From positions 1-64,000 of the forward strand of contig NZ_JAJAVE010000002.1 in NCBI RefSeq assembly GCF_020532675.1: 64,000 nucleotides of DNA, read 5' to 3'. Position numbers and translations under genes: made by a program. Below are positions 56,311-64,000 of this stretch, piece by piece (position 1 is the stretch's first letter; each line of letters begins with the position of its first letter). Under the pieces are notes generated by a model. The model was not told where the DNA came from, searched no databases, and saw nothing but the letters and a program-made list of their open reading frames with translations. The DNA comes from Methylobacillus gramineus (GTDB lineage Bacteria; Pseudomonadota; Gammaproteobacteria; Burkholderiales; Methylophilaceae).

Positions 56311-56353
56311 TTGCCATGGCATGGGGCAATCAAATAGAATGATAATCATTTTT
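56311..56353 (+). promoter_or_regulatory. Promoter with Fur box for ECF cassette 2
   Basis: TTGCCA (56311-56316), an 18-base spacer and TAGAAT (56335-56340) form the promoter, and the -10 opens the Fur-like 19-mer TAGAATGATAATCATTTTT (15 of 19 positions by eye). The spacing and the surrounding GGGTTTGCCATGGCAT are the same as for cassette 1. Confidence 0.78.
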
Positions 56354-56372
56354 ATATATTGCCAACATCGTC

Positions 56373-56885
56373 ATGAATTTCCAGGAAAGTGTCAGCCAAC
56401 AAGCGGTCACAGCGCTTTACAGTAGCCATCATGGCTGGCTGCGCGGTTGGTTGCGGCGCAAGCTCGGGTGTAGCGAGCAGGCGGCGGAGCTTGCACATGA
56501 CACTTTCCTGCGTATTATCGCTGCGCGCAATGTGAGCGATATTCGTGAGCCAAGGGATTATCTAGCCACGATTGCCAAGGGCCTGATGTTTGACCTGTTC
56601 CGCAAACAGGCGCTGGAAAGGGCATATCTTGATGTGCTCGCCAGTATTCCCGAGCCCGTCATACATTCCTTGGAGGAGCGCGCCTTGATGTTGGAGGCCT
56701 TGTTGCAGATCGACCGCATGTTACATGGGCTCAAGCCCAAGGTGCGGCAAGCATTCCTGCTTTCTCAACTGGAGGCGCTGACTTATGCCGAGATTGCAGT
56801 CAAGTTGAAGGTGACCAAACGCACCGTGAGCAATTACATGACGACAGCCCTTGAGCATTGTTACGACCTGATGGAGTCCACATGA
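56373..56885 (+). CDS. FecI-type ECF sigma factor 2
   Basis: This 170-residue paralogue of the first sigma factor has the same N-terminal pattern (ALYSSHHGWLRGWLRRKLG), region 2 (AELAHDTFLRIIAA, EPRDYLATIAKGLMFDLFRK) and a region 4 helix-turn-helix (ALTYAEIAVKLKVTKRTVSN). The stop overlaps the FecR2 start. Similar start regions and promoters indicate descent by cassette duplication, although the proteins have diverged. Confidence 0.93.
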   Translation: MNFQESVSQQAVTALYSSHHGWLRGWLRRKLGCSEQAAELAHDTFLRIIAARNVSDIREPRDYLATIAKGLMFDLFRKQALERAYLDVLASIPEPVIHSLEERALMLEALLQIDRMLHGLKPKVRQAFLLSQLEALTYAEIAVKLKVTKRTVSNYMTTALEHCYDLMEST

Positions 56886-57817
56886 CTCAGGAATCCAGCA
56901 TCCGTCGCCAGGCGATAGGCTGGTTTGTGCGTCTGAGTTCTGGGGAGGCGAGCGAAATCGATCATGTGCAATGGCGGCAGTGGTATGAAGCTAATATTCG
57001 CCATCAGGAAGCCTGGGCTAGGTTGGAAGGTCTGCAGCATTCTTTGCAGCGTGTGCCAACCAATATCAGCCTGCCAACCTTGCAAGGCGTTTCCCAGAAC
57101 AGGCGCTCCCTGCTTAAGGGCATTGCGGTGCTGGGCATAGGCTCGACATTCAGTTATGCCATGTATCGTGAAGGGTGGATGGCGGAATATCGTACCGGCA
57201 CGGGTGAGCAACGCGAAGTCAGGTTAGCGGATGGTTCGGCAGTCGTGCTGAATACAGCAACAGCAATGGATGCGCACTATGATGCCCATAGACGTATGCT
57301 GACCTTGCATGAGGGAGAAATTGTGGTTGAGACTGCCAAGGATAAGCATATTGGCAGCCCGCGTCCTTTCAATGTGGTCACTGAACACGGACGTATCCAT
57401 GCCCTGGGAACACGTTTCCTGGTACACACGCATGGAGATGCAACCCTGGTAGCCGTGCTGGAACATGCCGTGGATATTTATCTGGAGCATGCATTAAGTC
57501 CAACCAGGTTAGAGGCGGGGCAACAAACAATCATCAGGCATGGACAGGTGACAGTAATTACCCCTGTAGCGGCCAATATTACTGCCTGGCAGCAAGGCCA
57601 TATCATTGCAGTGGATTGGCGTCTGGCAGACCTGGTGGCAGAGCTGGCTCGGTATCGTGCCGGATGGTTGCGCTGTGATCCTGCCGTGGCAGAGCTGAAG
57701 GTATCTGGTGTATATCCTGTGCATGACACCGACAAGGCACTGCTCGCTATACGCCAATCTTTCCCGGTACACATCGTCAGAACTACGCGTTACTGGGTGA
57801 GCATCCAAGCCCTCTAA
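56882..57817 (+). CDS. FecR-type anti-sigma/sensor protein 2
   Basis: The 311 residues begin MTQESSIRRQAIGWFVRLSS. A hydrophobic segment lies near 83-102 (LLKGIAVLGIGSTFSYAMY), followed by the FecR domain (GEQREVRLADGSAVVLNTAT, HGRIHALGTRFLVHT). The C-terminal part should meet the STN domain of the receptor. The ATG at 56882 overlaps the sigma-factor stop, as in cassette 1, and the TTG at 56858 is rejected. Confidence 0.93.
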   Translation: MTQESSIRRQAIGWFVRLSSGEASEIDHVQWRQWYEANIRHQEAWARLEGLQHSLQRVPTNISLPTLQGVSQNRRSLLKGIAVLGIGSTFSYAMYREGWMAEYRTGTGEQREVRLADGSAVVLNTATAMDAHYDAHRRMLTLHEGEIVVETAKDKHIGSPRPFNVVTEHGRIHALGTRFLVHTHGDATLVAVLEHAVDIYLEHALSPTRLEAGQQTIIRHGQVTVITPVAANITAWQQGHIIAVDWRLADLVAELARYRAGWLRCDPAVAELKVSGVYPVHDTDKALLAIRQSFPVHIVRTTRYWVSIQAL

Positions 57818-57924
57818 AATTAAGTGTTTTATTCAACACTCGAGAAATTTTCCACAATCTTTTCATCTTTTGTTTTTTCATCCGGCCCTCTAGATAGAAA
57901 CCATTATCTATTCAAGGGGAGTCT

Positions 57925-60351
57925 ATGAAATATTCATTCAAGCCAGCGTTGCTCAAGGCTTGGCCGCTGATGCTGGCCATAGCGGGTGTTTTCAATGCGC
58001 ATAGCGTCCAAGTGGTCGCCGCAGAGTCTGGACAAGTTCAGGCGATAGAGTTCAACATCAATCCAGGTAACCTGACCACAGCGCTGAACCAGTTTGCCGC
58101 TGCTGCCGGGGTCACTTTGTCATTTAGTTCGGCCCAGACCCATGGTCTGGCTAGCCAGGGGCTGAAGGGAAGTTATTCGGTTCGGCAAGGTTTTAATGCC
58201 TTGCTGGTTGGCTCTGGTTTAGAGGCGGTTGAAGGTGATGGTGGGGTATTTGTGCTGCAAAAAGCCAAGCTCATCATCAATCAACCACATGAAACATCGA
58301 CGCTGCCGGAAGTCACGGTTAAAAGTCAGCGTGACAGCAAAGAGACGGCTTTTAGCCCGGTCACAGGATATGTTGCCAAGCACAGCGCTACTGCTACCAA
58401 GACTGACACGCCGATTATCGAGACGCCGCAATCGATTACCGTGATTGGTCAGCAGGAAATGCAGACGCTGGGCATACAAAGCCTGCAAGATGCGCTGAGC
58501 TATGCGGCGGGTGTCAGCCGGGCAGAGGGCTTGGACAGAACCACGGATAGCTTCTTTTTGCGTGGCTTCCGCACCAGTGTCGGCAGTACTTATAGAGATG
58601 GTAGCCTGTACACCGTCAACATCTACAACGGACGGCAGGAAACCTATGGCTTGGAGCGCATTGAACTGCTCAAAGGCGCTGCATCCGTGCTCTATGGCAG
58701 CGCCGGGCCGGGCGGAATTATTAATACCGTGAGCAAGCGCCCTACGCTGGAGCCTTTGCGCGAGTTGAGTTTCCAGTTGGGAAGTTTTGATCGCAAGCAG
58801 GTGGCGGGTGATTTTGGCGGCGCACTGGATAAGGCGGGGGAGTGGTCGTATCGCCTGACCTTCCTCAAACGCGATAGCAATACCTTTGTTGATTATGTGC
58901 CTGATGACCGTGTCTATATTGCGCCTGCACTCAAGTGGCAACCAAGTACGGATACTTCGCTGACATTGCTGAGTGAATATCAGGAAGACAAGACGCGCTA
59001 TGTCTATGGCTTACCTGGCTCCGGCACCGTGTTATCCAACCCCTATGGCAGGATAAAGCGTGATTTCTTCCCTGGTGAGCCAGGCTATGACAAGTTCAAC
59101 CTCAAGCGTTACTCGATGGGTTATTTGTTTGAGCATGCCTTTAGTGATCAGCTCAAGCTGAGAAACAATGTGCGTTATTACCATGCAGGCAATGAATATA
59201 ACTCTGCTGATATCTGGCAATTGCAAAACGATCAAAGAACATCGCTGTTCCGCGGCGCCCAGGACCGTGAGGACACATCATCGGCGGTGACTGCGGATAC
59301 CTCATTACAGTACCAGTTTGCACACGGTAGCGTGCAACACACTGCACTCGTAGGTATTGATAGCGCCACGCTGCGCCATCAGGATAAACGCTATAACCGG
59401 GATGGCGTGTCGCTTGATCTTTATGCGCCGGTTTATGGCGGTGCTTTCAGTGATGCAGTCCCTGCTGGCAATTCTTCCGTCACTAAAACCAGGCGCTTGG
59501 GTGTCTATGTGCAGGATCAAATGAAGATTGCCGAGAAATGGGTCATCTTGCTGGGCGGGCGCTATGACACCGTGCGGGAAGATGGAAAAGCGTTGTTTAC
59601 GGGTGAAAAATGGGCAGACGATGAAAAAAGTTATGCCTTCACCGGGCGGGCAGGCCTGGTGTACCTGTCAGACAATGGCCTAGCTCCTTTTGCCAGTTAC
59701 AGCGAATCGTTTGAACCCACCACTGGGACTGATCGCACTGGCAGCCGTTTCAAGCCTACCGAAGGCAAACAGATAGAGGCGGGTCTGCGCTATCAACCCA
59801 GCGGATCGGATACCTTATTGTCAGCCGCGATATATCAACTGACGCGTGAAAACGTCACCGTCACTGATCCTGCTGATACCAACTTTTCTATGCAGACGGG
59901 CAAGGCGAGGTCTCGGGGTCTGGAGCTTGAAGCGCGTACCCGTGTTGGCCAGCATGCCAACCTGATTGCAGCTTATGCCTACACCGATGCGCGCACCCTG
60001 CAGGCCAGCCCATTGCAGCCAGCGCAAGAGGGGCAAAGACTGGATAGTGTGCCGTTTAACCAGTTCTCTTTATGGGGCGACTACAGCTTAGCGGCGTTCG
60101 CATTGCCTGATTTGAAAATAGGAGCTGGTTTACGCTATGTAGACGAAACTCGTGGAATGGGGCAGGGTACCGCTGTCAGTGTGCCATCTTTCACTTTGTT
60201 GGATGCCATGGCCAGCTATACAACAGGCGCGTGGAGGTTGGCGTTGAACATTACTAACCTAGCTGACAAGACCTATATTGCCAGTTGCACCTATGGCTGT
60301 TTCTATGGCGAACCACGCAAGGCCATTCTGTCAGCAACATATCGTTGGTAA
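57925..60351 (+). CDS. TonB-dependent transducer receptor 2 (FecA type, with STN domain)
   Basis: The 808-residue receptor has a signal peptide (about 1-33), an STN domain (about 40-115: FNINPGNLTTALNQFAAAAG, GVFVLQKAK), TLPEVTVKSQ as TonB-box region, a plug (IETPQSITVIGQQEMQTLG, ERIELLKGAASVLYGSAGPG) and a barrel ending ILSATYRW. Its linkage to sigma factor 2 and FecR2 marks it as the sensor of cassette 2. AAGGGGAG precedes the ATG. The barrel differs clearly from receptor 1, so the ligand is likely to differ. Confidence 0.93.
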   Translation: MKYSFKPALLKAWPLMLAIAGVFNAHSVQVVAAESGQVQAIEFNINPGNLTTALNQFAAAAGVTLSFSSAQTHGLASQGLKGSYSVRQGFNALLVGSGLEAVEGDGGVFVLQKAKLIINQPHETSTLPEVTVKSQRDSKETAFSPVTGYVAKHSATATKTDTPIIETPQSITVIGQQEMQTLGIQSLQDALSYAAGVSRAEGLDRTTDSFFLRGFRTSVGSTYRDGSLYTVNIYNGRQETYGLERIELLKGAASVLYGSAGPGGIINTVSKRPTLEPLRELSFQLGSFDRKQVAGDFGGALDKAGEWSYRLTFLKRDSNTFVDYVPDDRVYIAPALKWQPSTDTSLTLLSEYQEDKTRYVYGLPGSGTVLSNPYGRIKRDFFPGEPGYDKFNLKRYSMGYLFEHAFSDQLKLRNNVRYYHAGNEYNSADIWQLQNDQRTSLFRGAQDREDTSSAVTADTSLQYQFAHGSVQHTALVGIDSATLRHQDKRYNRDGVSLDLYAPVYGGAFSDAVPAGNSSVTKTRRLGVYVQDQMKIAEKWVILLGGRYDTVREDGKALFTGEKWADDEKSYAFTGRAGLVYLSDNGLAPFASYSESFEPTTGTDRTGSRFKPTEGKQIEAGLRYQPSGSDTLLSAAIYQLTRENVTVTDPADTNFSMQTGKARSRGLELEARTRVGQHANLIAAYAYTDARTLQASPLQPAQEGQRLDSVPFNQFSLWGDYSLAAFALPDLKIGAGLRYVDETRGMGQGTAVSVPSFTLLDAMASYTTGAWRLALNITNLADKTYIASCTYGCFYGEPRKAILSATYRW

Positions 60352-60374
60352 TGACCTGGCCTTAACCGCAATCA

Positions 60375-60407
60375 GAAAAGCACTCTCGGGAGTGCTTTTC
60401 TTTTTTT
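60375..60407 (+). terminator. Terminator after receptor 2
   Basis: GAAAAGCACTC (60375-60385) pairs with GAGTGCTTTTC (60390-60400) around TCGG, followed by seven T. It ends the block of two cassettes. Confidence 0.94.
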
Positions 60408-60557
60408 AACCAGAGCATCTCTTGCATATACTGAAAGCGCTTTTGAACAGCATTGGGAATGCCTCGGCTCAGGCTATAATATTGACCAACACACATAGCC
60501 TGCACAGACAGACTGGATGCGATTTCTTAATTTTCTCGGGGCAATGCAGGAGACATG

Positions 60558-61175
60558 ATGACGCAAAATAATACAAATAATCAGACTCAAGACCCCGGCA
60601 AGAAGCTTGGCATTATTGCCTTGTTGCTCTCCATTTTTGGTGTGCCCCTGATTGGCACAGTGGTCGGTATCTTTGCTTACCTGAAATCACGTGCACAGGG
60701 CCATAGCAATCTGTTCGCTATCCTCGCGATCGTCATTAATCTGGTTTATACCATTCTGCTGGTGCTGTTTCTTTCCGGTATTTTTTATGTCTCTAAAACT
60801 GCATTAGAGCATCGTCAGCAGGAAGATGCACAGGAGGCGTTAACGCGCCAGGCGCAACGCGCTGAGCGTGCGGCAGGGAATGTGGACACGGACCGCATTG
60901 CTGAGGAGTTGCAAGCCAAAATCGAGATGTATCATCAGGAACATGGCCGATATCCTTCTTATGGACAGCTATTGTCTGAACTCGGCCCACTGGCACTTTC
61001 CGAGGAGCAGCGAGAGGTGCTGGTGAATACCTCAAAGCCACGTAGTACCCGTGTCGGTTTTCAGGCTTGTGTCGCATCCAATGGGGTAGGGAGCGGTGCC
61101 ATCGTGACGCCTGGTTCCGGCAATGCGCCCTTGATTGCGGGTTCTTGTAATAACACTGCCGCTATGCGCGAGTAA
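60558..61175 (+). CDS. Two-TM protein (DUF4190-like) with pilin-like periplasmic segment
   Basis: The 205 residues start with a Gln/Asn-rich tail, then two membrane helices at about 18-45 and 52-80 in a DUF4190-like arrangement. The C-terminal part begins with DRIAEELQAKIEMYHQEHGR then YPSYGQLLSEL, which resembles the segment after the helix in pseudopilins, and ends with two cysteines (VASNG and AGSCNN region). The start at 60558 has AGGAG at a better distance than the adjacent ATG at 60555. The last 14 bases overlap the end of the convergent PepSY gene. Function unknown. Confidence 0.7.
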   Translation: MTQNNTNNQTQDPGKKLGIIALLLSIFGVPLIGTVVGIFAYLKSRAQGHSNLFAILAIVINLVYTILLVLFLSGIFYVSKTALEHRQQEDAQEALTRQAQRAERAAGNVDTDRIAEELQAKIEMYHQEHGRYPSYGQLLSELGPLALSEEQREVLVNTSKPRSTRVGFQACVASNGVGSGAIVTPGSGNAPLIAGSCNNTAAMRE

Positions 61176-62592
61176 GTCGCCGCCAGCCCATAACCAAGCC
61201 CGCGGCACTGAGGACGGTGCCGCCGATTGAAAACAGGATGACGATCACCCAGCGTGGAAGTTCTGCATTGTCGAAAGGTGCAAAGTCCAGCCGGTGCAAG
61301 GCAGCAAACAGCCAGCGATAAGTGCGGCTGTGATTGTTGTGCGAGGCCACAATGCGACTGGTGGCAGGGTCAATGTAATAGCTGGTGTCAGCTACATCAT
61401 CCAGATCAAGGCGCACTACAGGGGAAAGTGCTTCCAGGCGTTTGCCGTAATAATAGCGATCGCCATGCTCCAGTAGTGTGGCGTGTTTTACTTTGCTGTC
61501 GGGCAGCAATTGCGCAGCTTGGGCGCTTAACGCTTCAGTAGTGAAGCCCGGTATCAGTGCTCCAGTATTGGCATCCAATAAGTAGCTGCGCTGTGGCGCC
61601 AGCCCCAATAGATAAGGCTTGCCGGCAAAATACTGCCATTCAATTTCACCAAGGGTATTCATATTTGCAAGATGAGCGGGCAATGCAGGGAGGGTCGCCC
61701 CATCTGGCTGGGCAGCCCATGCTTGTGATTCGGTAGCGCTGAGTTTCCTGCCAGAGAACAGGTCAAAAGGTTTCACTGATAACCAACCACTGAACAGCCA
61801 TGTCAGGCACAGCGCGCCAGCTAATAGACCTGACACATGATGCCACTTTGCCCAGCCACGATAGGGGGTAATCCGGCCACCTTTGTAGCGGCGGCGAATA
61901 CGCATACGATCAATTCCCAGCCAGATGCCGATCAGCCCCATGACGGTGGCAGGCAAAGACAACCACATAATGACCTGGCGCCAGGCTTCAGGGTGATCAA
62001 ACCGCAGCGGGGTGATGTAAACCCAGTGGATCACAGACCCCAACCAGTTCCAGGCACGCTCGCTACGTGTAGTATCAAGCACGACTTCGCTGGTATGACT
62101 GGAGAGATACAATATGTCTCCATTGTCGAATGACACTTGGTAGAGGGGGCGGTGAGGATTGAGGCTGGATGAAATAGACCACAAATCGTGATCCAGTAAG
62201 TGAATGGTGCTAATGGATTGTCCGGGTAAAAAGGCGTGGGCTGAGTGTCGAATCAATTCCAGGTTTACAGATAATACCTGGCCGCTATCCGCCCAAATGG
62301 AATGCCAGCCGTCTGGCATCATTAGGTGATATACGGGTCGTGCTGACAGCATATTGAGCCTGATTTTGTCAGGTTTTCCACCAAATGTAGCCAATGCCTC
62401 GGCCGGATTTACCTTGACTAGCCCAGGATTCACCGACTGCAAATGAGGAATACGTTCTTCCTGCGTCAGCCTGGGATAAGTCACGAACATCATGACCACC
62501 CCAGAAATAAACCATAACAGCACCATGAACCCCAACCCTATCCCCAGCCAGCGATGCCATAGATGAAGGTTGCGTATAGAGAAGAGTTTCAT
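61162..62592 (-). CDS. PepSY-associated transmembrane protein
   Basis: The 476-residue inner-membrane protein starts FSIRNLHLWHRWLGIGLGFM and has four or five helices, PepSY-like periplasmic stretches (WHSIWADSGQVLSVNLELI) and a second LHRLDFAPFD segment near the end. It lies 13 bases after a TonB receptor gene on the minus strand and probably reduces or handles the imported ferric siderophore in the periplasm. It is longer than, and clearly different from, the PepSY protein at 39646. Confidence 0.88.
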   Translation of the reverse strand: MKLFSIRNLHLWHRWLGIGLGFMVLLWFISGVVMMFVTYPRLTQEERIPHLQSVNPGLVKVNPAEALATFGGKPDKIRLNMLSARPVYHLMMPDGWHSIWADSGQVLSVNLELIRHSAHAFLPGQSISTIHLLDHDLWSISSSLNPHRPLYQVSFDNGDILYLSSHTSEVVLDTTRSERAWNWLGSVIHWVYITPLRFDHPEAWRQVIMWLSLPATVMGLIGIWLGIDRMRIRRRYKGGRITPYRGWAKWHHVSGLLAGALCLTWLFSGWLSVKPFDLFSGRKLSATESQAWAAQPDGATLPALPAHLANMNTLGEIEWQYFAGKPYLLGLAPQRSYLLDANTGALIPGFTTEALSAQAAQLLPDSKVKHATLLEHGDRYYYGKRLEALSPVVRLDLDDVADTSYYIDPATSRIVASHNNHSRTYRWLFAALHRLDFAPFDNAELPRWVIVILFSIGGTVLSAAGLVMGWRRLTRA

Positions 62593-62605
62593 GGCACTTT
62601 TTCAG

Positions 62606-64000
62606 TTAATAGCGGAATTCCGCAGTGAGCTCAAACAGCCGGGGACTCCCTATAATTTGTTGCGTGTTATAAGCTGTGGTTGCATAGAATTTATCTGTCA
62701 TGTTACGTATATTGGCTCGCAAAGACACTTGCTTGTTGATGTTCCAGGCAGCGCTGGCATCATATACGGTATAGCTATCTAGCGTGCCCGTGTTGGCATT
62801 GTCGCTATAGCGTTTTCCCACATAACGAGCTCCAATACCCGCCTCCCAGACTGGTGTTTCATAGTATAGCCAGGCATTGGCGACTTTCTCGGGGACGTTG
62901 AGCGGGGTATTACCAGCTCGGGATACTCCTGATTGAACTAACTCATCAAAGCGAGCATTTAACAATGTAGCATTGAGGTCAACGCGCCAATGATCTACTG
63001 GAAGCAGGGTAGTTGAGAGCTCAATCCCACGTGAAGACTGTCTGCCGCCCTGTATTGATAGTGAGGCATTGTTAGGGTCTTGAGTCAGAATGTTTTCTTT
63101 GGTGATATGGAATATCGCTAATGTCATTTCCCCTTTGTTACTGGGTAGCAAGTGTTTGATACCCACTTCTTCCTGGCGCACTTTTGTCAGGTCGTAAGTA
63201 GCATTTACCAGATTCAGCCCAATCAAGTTGTTGACAGGGTCTGTGCCACGACTCAGTTGCCCGTATAGGGAGGTAGCGGGAGTGACATCAAACACCACAC
63301 CAGCCCTCCAGGTGAGAGGTGTAAATTCTTTAGCAGAATTGGTTTGTCCTGGACGAATTTCCCCAGTTTTCTCGGTATCAATATAATCCTTGCGCAAGCC
63401 CACCAGTACTTTAAGCGCATTGGTGATATTCAGAGCGTCTTCCATGAAGAATGAGTTTTGCGTGATCTGGGATTCGAAATTTCTCCTTAATGGATCATAT
63501 CCATAGCCTGGATCAAAACCAGTCAAGCTAACACTTGAATTGGCAGCATTGGAATTTGCATTCCCGTTATTTGTGAAATCAAGATGCATGGAATCCCAGC
63601 CAATCAGAAAACGATTCTGGTGCTCTGCAATATTTTCTGTCACAACAAACTCAATACGATTGCCGTATTGCTTGGTGTCATATTTAAAATTGAAAAAGCT
63701 TGAGCGATCTACTAAGGATGTAGATGCGTTATAGGTGAATTTTTCAAGATTTCGCCATTCGCGCGATGATTTAAAAAAGTAAGTTTCATTTTTTAATTGC
63801 ACTGTGGGTGATATCGCCCATTCAACCCGGGCGCGAGCACGTGTATCCGTAAACTGCAATTTATTATTGTCAATGTTGTAGTTTGATTTACGTAAAGAGT
63901 GCTGGATTTTTCCATCAATCAAAGGAATGCCGTAATTGACCATGGGAGAGTCAACTGCATGATCTAGCGAAAACCCAATGCGAAGATTGTCAGTCGGCTC
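62606..64000 (-). CDS. TonB-dependent receptor, C-terminal part (runs off the right edge)
   Basis: The reading frame stays open to the last base of the window, so only the C-terminal 464 residues are visible. They form most of a receptor barrel: QLSRGTDPVNNLIGLNLVNA, LDSYTVYDASAAWNINKQVS and the terminal LFELTAEFRY with an aromatic end. The signal peptide, plug and any STN domain lie outside. It is the first gene of a pair with the PepSY protein. An internal ATG at 63943 is not the true start. Confidence 0.9.
   Translation of the reverse strand, partial: EPTDNLRIGFSLDHAVDSPMVNYGIPLIDGKIQHSLRKSNYNIDNNKLQFTDTRARARVEWAISPTVQLKNETYFFKSSREWRNLEKFTYNASTSLVDRSSFFNFKYDTKQYGNRIEFVVTENIAEHQNRFLIGWDSMHLDFTNNGNANSNAANSSVSLTGFDPGYGYDPLRRNFESQITQNSFFMEDALNITNALKVLVGLRKDYIDTEKTGEIRPGQTNSAKEFTPLTWRAGVVFDVTPATSLYGQLSRGTDPVNNLIGLNLVNATYDLTKVRQEEVGIKHLLPSNKGEMTLAIFHITKENILTQDPNNASLSIQGGRQSSRGIELSTTLLPVDHWRVDLNATLLNARFDELVQSGVSRAGNTPLNVPEKVANAWLYYETPVWEAGIGARYVGKRYSDNANTGTLDSYTVYDASAAWNINKQVSLRANIRNMTDKFYATTAYNTQQIIGSPRLFELTAEFRY

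Noticed and set aside
1-64000. CRISPR arrays, insertion sequences, prophage or plasmid genes
   Set aside because: No regularly spaced repeats, transposase, integrase, capsid or replication-initiator proteins were seen.

Overview
The window looks like chromosome from a betaproteobacterium, most probably a methylotroph of the Methylophilaceae (Methylobacillus/Methylophilus/Methylovorus type). That placement is inferred from gene content and protein style and was not computed. Nothing indicates a plasmid, phage or insertion sequence.

Positions 1-10.5 kb are core housekeeping: the 3' end of a 5S rRNA gene, then rimP-nusA-infB-rbfA-truB-rpsO-pnp (ribosome maturation, transcription and translation, RNA turnover), followed by dksA and folD on the minus strand. 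Three tRNA genes (Pro, Arg, His) lie at 10.6-10.9 kb.

Positions 11.5-26.3 kb hold one long plus-strand run. It begins with a sigma-54 response regulator that resembles the PEP-CTERM-associated PrsR type, followed by a gapped operon for an MSHA-like type IV pilus or type II secretion-like machine: an MshM/ExeA-type ATPase, a lipoprotein secretin (MshL), a TPR protein, an assembly ATPase with an N-terminal c-di-GMP-binding motif (MshE), a platform protein (MshG), GspL/PilM-N-, PilO- and MshK-like alignment proteins, a very large pilin-like protein and a small prepilin. No major pilin or prepilin peptidase is present. A moeB gene is translationally linked to its end.

Positions 26.4-35.4 kb hold a QmcA/NfeD pair, two tandem PEP-CTERM proteins without an exosortase, a LemA/GIDE-like pair in which the GIDE-like member carries an EF-hand loop, valS with an AT-rich patch in its editing domain, a TusA/rhodanese pair and a YgjP-type metallopeptidase.

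Positions 35.5-42.2 kb look like an iron/siderophore locus. A membrane-anchored PAF-acetylhydrolase-like hydrolase is divergent from a TonB receptor with a Fur-box-like promoter. The receptor is followed by a PepSY protein, a 57-residue membrane protein and a frameshifted MFS transporter. A tRNA-Phe gene follows.

Positions 42.7-52.0 kb carry cobalamin nucleotide-loop and late-assembly genes (cobT, cobS, cobC, cobD, cbiB, cobQ), interrupted by two paralogous TPR-glycosyltransferase-like genes. cbiB and cobQ overlap head to head.

Positions 52.1-64 kb hold two tandem FecI-FecR-TonB receptor surface-signalling cassettes. Their promoters share TTGCCA-N18-TAnAAT overlapping a Fur box. A two-TM protein with a pseudopilin-like segment follows, then a minus-strand pair of a PepSY protein and a TonB receptor that runs off the right edge. 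Iron uptake and surface assembly are the two accessory themes.
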